From Gammaproteobacteria bacterium (GTDB lineage Bacteria > Pseudomonadota > Gammaproteobacteria > SZUA-140), in the NCBI GenBank assembly GCA_026982145.1, contig JALSHQ010000386.1, positions 1-8,920 on the forward strand: 8,920 nucleotides of DNA. The letters are read 5' to 3'. A program made the translations under genes and the position numbers. The notes beneath the pieces are model-generated. The model searched no databases. It was not told where the DNA came from and saw only the letters and a list, made by a program, of their open reading frames with translations. Below are positions 8,676 through 8,920 of the stretch, piece by piece; the stretch's first letter is position 1, and every line of letters begins with the position of its first letter.

Positions 8676-8920
8676 TTATGCGTTTAACGCAGCCACTATC
8701 GCGTCACCCATCTTACCGGTCGAGACCTTTTGTGATCCTTCGGTGTAGATATCCGCCGTACGCAGGCCACTGTCCAACACGCTGTTAACGGCGGCTTCGA
8801 TCTGCTGCGCCATCGCTTCTTGGTTCAGTGAGTAACGTAGCAACATCGCCACCGACAAAATCGTCGCAATCGGGTTGGCAATGCCCTGCCCCGCAATGTC
8901 CGGTGCAGAACCGTGAATCG
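8676..8920 (-). CDS. leuB: 3-isopropylmalate dehydrogenase, C-terminal part (runs off the right edge)
   Basis: LeuB oxidises and decarboxylates 3-isopropylmalate with NAD+, the third step specific to leucine synthesis. Only the last 80 codons are here; the first complete codon in frame is at 8918 and the stop TAA is at 8676-8678. The segment begins [19 protein letters not shown], the highly conserved NAD-binding region of isopropylmalate dehydrogenases. It continues with [12 protein letters not shown], a helical stretch, and TADIY...GTxxMGDAI-like ending (here [15 protein letters not shown]). The frame is open to the window edge; internal TTG or ATG codons such as that at 8858 are not starts. 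It precedes asd by 36 bp in the same direction, probably in one operon. Confidence 0.96.
   Translation of the reverse strand, partial: IHGSAPDIAGQGIANPIATILSVAMLLRYSLNQEAMAQQIEAAVNSVLDSGLRTADIYTEGSQKVSTGKMGDAIVAALNA

Overview
The window is an ordinary, gene-dense piece of a gammaproteobacterial chromosome. Two marks point there: the order leuB-asd-fimV, known from Pseudomonas and relatives, and the block queA-tgt-yajC-secD, which is widespread in the class. Base composition looks close to balanced. I cannot name a genus. No mobile element, CRISPR array or phage gene was seen.

Right block (8920 down to 3744, all minus strand): the C-terminal 80 codons of leuB (leucine synthesis), then asd (aspartate-semialdehyde dehydrogenase, at the root of lysine/diaminopimelate, threonine and methionine synthesis), then fimV (a large inner-membrane, peptidoglycan-binding polar hub protein), then a small membrane protein resembling the CbiQ/EcfT transmembrane component of energy-coupling-factor transporters. 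The 36 to 88 bp gaps are compatible with one transcript. A GC-rich hairpin followed by a T-rich tract at 3607-3629 is a candidate terminator for it.

Centre (3446-3579, plus strand): a complete tRNA-Leu(CAA) gene with encoded CCA and a good sigma70-type promoter with a GC-rich discriminator. It is convergent with the right block and divergent from the left block.

Left block (3387 down to 1, all minus strand): queA and tgt, two enzymes of tRNA queuosine modification, six bases apart and probably translationally coupled; then yajC and the N-terminal 268 codons of secD, parts of the SecDF-YajC membrane complex that assists protein export. secD runs off the left edge and leuB off the right edge.

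Most of this is conserved housekeeping. The least explained element is the CbiQ/EcfT-like gene, which has no ATPase or substrate-binding partner in the window, seems to lack the usual Ala-Arg-Gly coupling motifs, and sits where many relatives have truA. No convincing novel multi-gene system is visible.
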